A stretch of 10,357 bases of DNA from Beroe ovata (Eukaryota; Ctenophora; Nuda; Beroida; Beroidae), in NCBI GenBank assembly GCA_946803715.1, contig CAMPET010000225.1:108059-118415 (forward strand), in the 5' to 3' direction. Of the stretch, positions 7,310 to 10,357 are shown piece after piece (the stretch's first letter is position 1; each line of letters starts with the position of its first letter). Both the position numbers and the translations under genes were made by a program. Under the pieces are notes generated by a model. It saw only the letters and a list, made by a program, of their open reading frames with translations. It made no database searches and had not been told where the DNA came from.

Positions 7310-8049
7310 GTAAATGCTCTGGGTATCATACACTTCACACAATCACACATAATAGCACAATAGCACGCTTAGAGTTAGTTCACTGACTTGGTGATGACTG
7401 ATGGGGTGGTGCAGGCTCATGAATAGAGCATTGGCAGTGTTGATCACATTCTCACTAGAAGTAGAAAACGCTGATCACTGAGCTGATCACTGAGCCTGTG
7501 ATTCTGAGCTCCCCCCACCTCCCACCCCCCGTGATTCCCAGCTCCCCCTCCCCCTGCTATCCACACTCTAACTCCCACTCCAACTCACACTCTAACTCCC
7601 ACTCTAGCACCCACTCTAACTCCCACTCTAACACGCCCAGGTGTGGAGCACAGCTCGGTGTGCAGAGTGGCTGATCTCAGTGGATCTGAAGGAGTACGCT
7701 AACAAGCTATCATACAGTGGTATACACGGTGCAGTGATACTGTATGATAAGGAGTTCAGTGTGGACGTGCTGGCCACTGCACTGGGTATTCCCGTCCAGA
7801 GGAAAGTGCTGAGACGACACATGGAACAGGAGATCGCAGGTGGNGTCTGCCAATGAGCTTGACCAGCTGCAGCTGTTACCAGAGACCAGAAAGTGGTCTG
7901 GTATCAATGCAACGAATTACGAAAGTGCAATTTTGAACGATTCAAACAATTTTGCAGCTCTTACATCAACTGGCACCTTGTTCCACAGTTTTCATCCTTT
8001 AACTCAGAACTCAGAAGAACCTGTCATACAGTGTCTGATTCTTAGTTAA
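7187..8049 (+). CDS. Liprin (liprin-beta-like) C-terminal part with the third SAM domain, three visible exons
   Basis: Liprins are cytoplasmic scaffolds with an N-terminal coiled coil and three C-terminal SAM domains; they organise adhesion and synaptic complexes with LAR-type phosphatases. Exons are 7187-7309 (phase 0), 7641-7839 (phase 0 in, 1 out) and, tentatively, 7958-8049 ending in TAA. The middle exon starts VWSTARCAEWLISVDLKEYA and continues through YSGIHGAVIL and LATALGIP to VLRRHMEQEIA. The pattern W-x8-WL-x-SVDL-x-EYA, SG(I/V)HG and the ALGIP/LRRH ending resembles SAM3 of liprin-beta more than liprin-alpha. The first exon (DLHQALSDLKSHQLRQI) fits the last SAM2 helix and linker. No exons for SAM1, the rest of SAM2 or the coiled coil were found upstream, so the gene is 5'-incomplete here. 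Confidence 0.75.
7510..7556. repeat. C-rich low-complexity tract in a liprin intron
   Basis: Runs of five to six cytosines (tccccccacctcccaccccc and further) lie in the intron before the SAM3 exon. The opposite strand is G-rich with several G-runs and might form a quadruplex. Confidence 0.8.
7564..7635. repeat. Pyrimidine-rich tandem repeat, unit near cactctaactcc
   Basis: About six imperfect copies of cactctaactcc or close variants run up to five bases before the acceptor of the SAM3 exon. The array supplies the polypyrimidine and possible branch-point (ctaac) sequence of this intron. Confidence 0.85.
7641..7839 (+). CDS. Liprin exon encoding the third SAM domain
   Basis: The acceptor is cacgcccag|GTGTGG. 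The 66 residues form almost a complete SAM domain: EWLISVDLKEYANKL, SYSGIHGAVILYDKEF, VLATALGIP and VLRRHMEQEI. This is the most secure identification in the plus-strand gene. The exon ends in GCAG|gtgg, with an undetermined base at 7844 four bases into the presumed intron. Confidence 0.85.
7958..8049 (+). CDS. Tentative terminal liprin exon
   Basis: The acceptor is attttgcag|CT. It encodes LTSTGTLFHSFHPLTQNS and a short remainder before TAA at 8047-8049. The phase fits the SAM3 exon (G|CT makes Ala). Alternatively there is no intron, and 7840-7957 is coding if the undetermined base at 7844 is surplus; the frame downstream is then identical. No homology supports this tail. AATAAG at 8049-8054 is only a weak poly(A) candidate. 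Confidence 0.4.
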
Positions 8050-8194
8050 ATAAGAATTTTCAAAAAATTAGGGCGATGAATTTAGTATGAGTGGGCAGCA
8101 AGTGTACATAACATCTAGGCAACGTATCTGGACATTTCGGTAATAACAGCTTTTATGCTGTCTGGCGATGCTAGACCGCTGATGCTAACGGCTT

Positions 8195-8268
8195 GCATCT
8201 GTGATCTGAGAATAAGTCTGCATCTACGCGCGAATCGAAATTCTCGACAGGGTCTATCATCGATCGAC
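8195..8268 (-). repeat. CpG-rich interspersed repeat, copy 1 (inverted)
   Basis: On the minus strand it reads tcgatgatagaccctgtcga, then gaatttcgattcgcgcg and acttattctcaga. It matches the two plus-strand copies at 8353 and 8470 in order and spacing. Confidence 0.8.
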
Positions 8269-8283
8269 AACACAGGTTCATAC

Positions 8284-8315
8284 CTTAGGGAATTGGAATC
8301 ATGATCATTGGCCAT
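8284..8315 (-). CDS. Possible first coding mini-exon
   Basis: The ATG in gcaacATGGcc context is followed by MANDHDSNSL and a good donor CTAAG|gtatga. The match is too short to identify. Its phase (two bases over) would fit the small-protein exon through the minus-strand acceptor atcctag|G at 7182, but nothing tests that join here. Confidence 0.2.
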
Positions 8316-8352
8316 GTTGCGCGCCCGTTTTTTTATTGTCAGACTTTATTTT

Positions 8353-8422
8353 GTCGATCAATGATAGCCCCTGTCAGATCGAAAATTTCATTGCGCGCGC
8401 GCCGCTAATTATTCTCAGACAG
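8353..8422 (+). repeat. CpG-rich interspersed repeat, copy 2
   Basis: It reads gtcgatcaatgatagcccct, then gatcgaaaatttcattgcgc, a GCGCGC run and attattctcagacag. It is the most diverged of the three copies in its first half. Confidence 0.8.
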
Positions 8423-8680
8423 AGCTGGCGCTCGCTGCTCGCGTCAGCTGGGCCTGGCACCGCCAGGTAATCGATGATAGACCCTGGCCCTGTCGAGAAT
8501 TTCGTTTCGCGCGCGCGGCGCAAACTTATTCTCAGACAGACGCCGCGCAAGCATCGCCATACAATTATCTAACCTTTGTTTCGAGGATCGCGATCGCATG
8601 CGCGAGAAGCAGAGCACTATAGGCCAGTTTCGCGAGGTGCGGCACTAGGCAGAATTTGCGACGCGCGCGGATTTGCAAAG
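8385..8680. promoter_or_regulatory. CpG-dense segment, possible promoter region
   Basis: This stretch has GC and CpG content well above its AT-rich surroundings, with many CGCG runs. It lies between two possible outward-facing first exons (minus 8315-8284, plus 9047-9086). No TATA box or other core element is convincing. Part of the CpG density comes from the repeat copies, so it may simply reflect those. Confidence 0.3.
8470..8541 (+). repeat. CpG-rich interspersed repeat, copy 3
   Basis: It reads atcgatgatagaccctggcc, then tgtcgagaatttcgtttcgc, a GCGCGCGCGG run and acttattctcagacagac. Compared with copy 1 it carries a short extra ggccct. A perfect cctggc-acc-gccagg hairpin lies just before it at about 8453-8467. 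Confidence 0.8.
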
Positions 8681-9046
8681 TACCCTCTCTTTGACGGCAT
8701 GTTTGACAATGTTTTTGCAGTTCCAAAGCGCTGAAGTACGGTTATTTTTGTTCAGCTAAGATTGGAGAATACAACGGTACCAAAAATGTGCACAATGAAG
8801 CAAGTTTACTAGTGTCTGTGAGTTGCCCAAGTTTGGGTATTTTCAGGCCAATATAACTTGTTATTACCAATTATTCCAGCGATGGGACTTATACCATTTT
8901 TCAGTTTGAGCTTTCAGCTTCAAGATCCAATCAAAATTAATCCGCGGAAAAGCGCGGAACATTGTCAAATCGGCCGTCAAAGATGGGTAGGTTTTTCGAA
9001 ATCGGCGATCGTAATCACTGATCTGTGTCGTCTCGCGTAATTTCAG

Positions 9047-9086
9047 CGCGCCATGAGTTTCCAAGAGAACAACCTGAGTGTACAAG
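9047..9086 (+). CDS. Possible start-codon exon of a plus-strand gene
   Basis: The acceptor gtaatttcag precedes cgcgccATGag, which reads MSFQENNLSVQ up to a weak donor CAAG|gtctgt. An upstream leader exon could end at agatgg|gtaggt (8986). No following exon is recognised in the next kilobase, so this is only a signal-based guess. Confidence 0.15.
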
Positions 9087-9099
9087 GTCTGTGAAATAT

Positions 9100-9863
9100 A
9101 ACCAAGTCACCAAAATTTCAAAATAGTATCAAAGACAGTGAATAAATGCTTTGGTATCTTGCCAAAACAAGGTGAAGTTAGAATCATTGAGTCTCTGACA
9201 CGGTTGCTGTTGAAATTGTGTGCTTTTTACATTATTTTGTCATCTGGTAAGCGCGGTTGGGCAAATATTGTGACATTTTGCCCCATTTCGGAAAATGATT
9301 TCTATTGATGTAACCAGCAACGAATCCATGTGTGTGGTGTTCATGTTAGAAAGCTCATAATAATCGTGGATAACTCGGAATCCTCATTGGAGTCTGTGAT
9401 CGATTAATGAATAGAGTGGCATCGTGAGAAAATGAAACCCTTCAAGTTTTGTTGGCAAATCATAAAATGGAAGAAACAATACAGTCATCATTATGTTACC
9501 AAATGATACATATTCAGTATCAACATTCAACATCATCGATACGGTCAGTTTCATGAACCGTAGGTATAAATAAATGGATATCATCAAAAGTTTAATCTTT
9601 TCCATAAGATGGGAGAAATATAAATTGTATCAAATATGAAATACGAATTGTATAAAAGAATGAAAATAATCCCATTTCTCAATAATACATTCATCAGTCA
9701 TGCTGTTGAGTGTTGGAGTCTGAGAAGCAGGACAGGATGTGTTTCATAACTCGTTAAGTGACACACACACCCGTGAAGACAGCCAGTCAGCCATGATGCC
9801 GTGCAACCTGTGTCCTGTAAGATATAAATTGACCAGTAAACTATATAGTAAACTATATGATAG
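9100..9863. other. AT-rich region without a recognised gene
   Basis: I see scattered AATAAA words, a short duplicated taaactatat near 9836-9860, and open frames under 75 codons with AT-driven composition. No domain, RNA gene or convincing exon was identified. Confidence 0.5.
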
Positions 9864-10357
9864 GATAGAGGGGAGAAGATAGGGAAGATCGTGAAATGAT
9901 ATGCAGGGATAGAGGATGGTGTATGAGGGAGGGAGGATGGTGGAGAAGGAGGAAAAGAGGGAGGACGGTGGATAAGGAGGGAGGGAGGATGGTGGACAAG
10001 GAGGGAAGGAGGGAGGAAGGATGGATAAGGGGGAGGATGGATTGAGGATGGAGAGGGATACACAATGTTTTCACATATTGGATGAGGAGGAAGGGAAAAG
10101 CTCTGAAATTGAATGGGGAGACAGGGAGGAGTTGAATGAAGGAGTGGAAAATTTGGATGAAGAGGGATGAGAGAAGTTCTGAATTTGAATATGGAGGGAT
10201 GGGAGAAGTTCTGAAGTTGGATGAAAAGGGAGGGAGCAATCCTGAAGATTGATGAGGAGGGAGGGAGAAGTTATAAAATTGAATGAACAGAGAGGGAGCT
10301 AGGGAGAAGCTTGATGAAGAGAGAGGGAAGAAGTTGGATGAGGAGGGAGGGGAGAAG
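9864..10357. repeat. Purine-rich minisatellite, open at the window end
   Basis: The plus strand is overwhelmingly A and G. The first part (about 9920-10045) repeats ggaggatggtggacaaggag-type units of roughly 28 bases. The second part (about 10090-10357) repeats a 31-base unit of the form agaagttctgaagttggatg plus aaaagggaggg, with about eight degenerate copies. The strand asymmetry could support triplex or quadruplex structure. Long Pro/Ser open frames on the minus strand are a by-product of the repeat. Confidence 0.9.

Noticed and set aside
7641-7839. Assignment of the SAM exon to liprin-alpha
   Set aside because: VWS-x-R and LKEYAN fit liprin-alpha too, but LATALGIP and VLRRHMEQE at the end fit liprin-beta SAM3 better. 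A profile comparison would be decisive.
8115-8315. Full 66-codon minus-strand frame starting MANDHDSN
   Set aside because: Beyond the first ten codons it reads through the interspersed repeat copy; only the start with its donor is kept as a weak mini-exon.
8864-9085. 73-codon minus-strand frame containing NFDWILKLKAQTEKWYKSHR
   Set aside because: It looks mildly protein-like but has no domain match I know, a poor start context and no poly(A) or splice support.
9384-9605. 73-codon minus-strand frame with hydrophobic stretches
   Set aside because: Its composition is explained by AT-rich DNA, and no start context or neighbouring signal supports it.
9698-10239. Two long minus-strand frames rich in Pro, Ser, Leu and His
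   Set aside because: They are produced by the complement of the GGAGGG minisatellite; composition and periodicity follow the DNA repeat and no splice or start evidence supports them.
1-10357. CRISPR array, tRNA, rRNA, bacterial operons or phage genes
   Set aside because: Repeats lack regular unique spacers, no tRNA A/B box pair or cloverleaf was found, and the gene structure is intron-split and eukaryotic.

Overview
The window looks like compact metazoan nuclear DNA, most likely from an early-branching animal such as a sponge. The protein-coding sequence is split by short GT-AG introns (mostly about 105-300 bp). There is no operon structure and no ribosome-binding sites. The two recognisable proteins belong to animal families: a seven-transmembrane receptor and a liprin SAM-domain scaffold. 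The species assignment is inference.

Layout. (1) Positions 1-3260, minus strand: a nine-exon class A (rhodopsin-like) GPCR. I reconstructed it exon by exon with every splice phase matching. It covers a signal-peptide-like N-terminus, all seven membrane helices and a long C-tail, and it runs off the window at position 1 inside an 18-bp tandem repeat encoding a GAAVPS-type hexapeptide. It keeps C3.25, R3.50, W4.50, P5.50, Y5.58, P6.50, P7.50 and Y7.53, but has replaced D2.50, D3.49, W6.48 and N7.49. (2) Positions 3261-6907: mostly non-coding, AT-rich, with a fold-back repeat, a (TG)n tract, a nested palindromic element, a cluster of CGTCA motifs and small tandem repeats. (3) Positions 6908-7175, minus strand: a small ORF with a perfect GCCGCCATGG start context, one predicted membrane segment and an AATAAA signal just after its stop. 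(4) Positions 7187-8049, plus strand: exons of a liprin (best match liprin-beta) gene carrying the third SAM domain. The first two SAM domains and the coiled coil are not visible upstream. (5) Positions 8195-8680: a CpG-dense stretch with three copies of a roughly 70-bp repeat, one inverted, flanked by two tentative outward-facing mini-exons. (6) Positions 9100-9860: AT-rich, no gene seen. (7) Positions 9864-10357: a purine-rich minisatellite, partly with a 31-bp unit.

The genes do not form an obvious pathway. The GPCR would be a plasma-membrane receptor and the liprin a cytoplasmic scaffold for cell-adhesion or synapse-type complexes. Their proximity is not evidence of joint function. All splice sites were read by eye, without transcript data.
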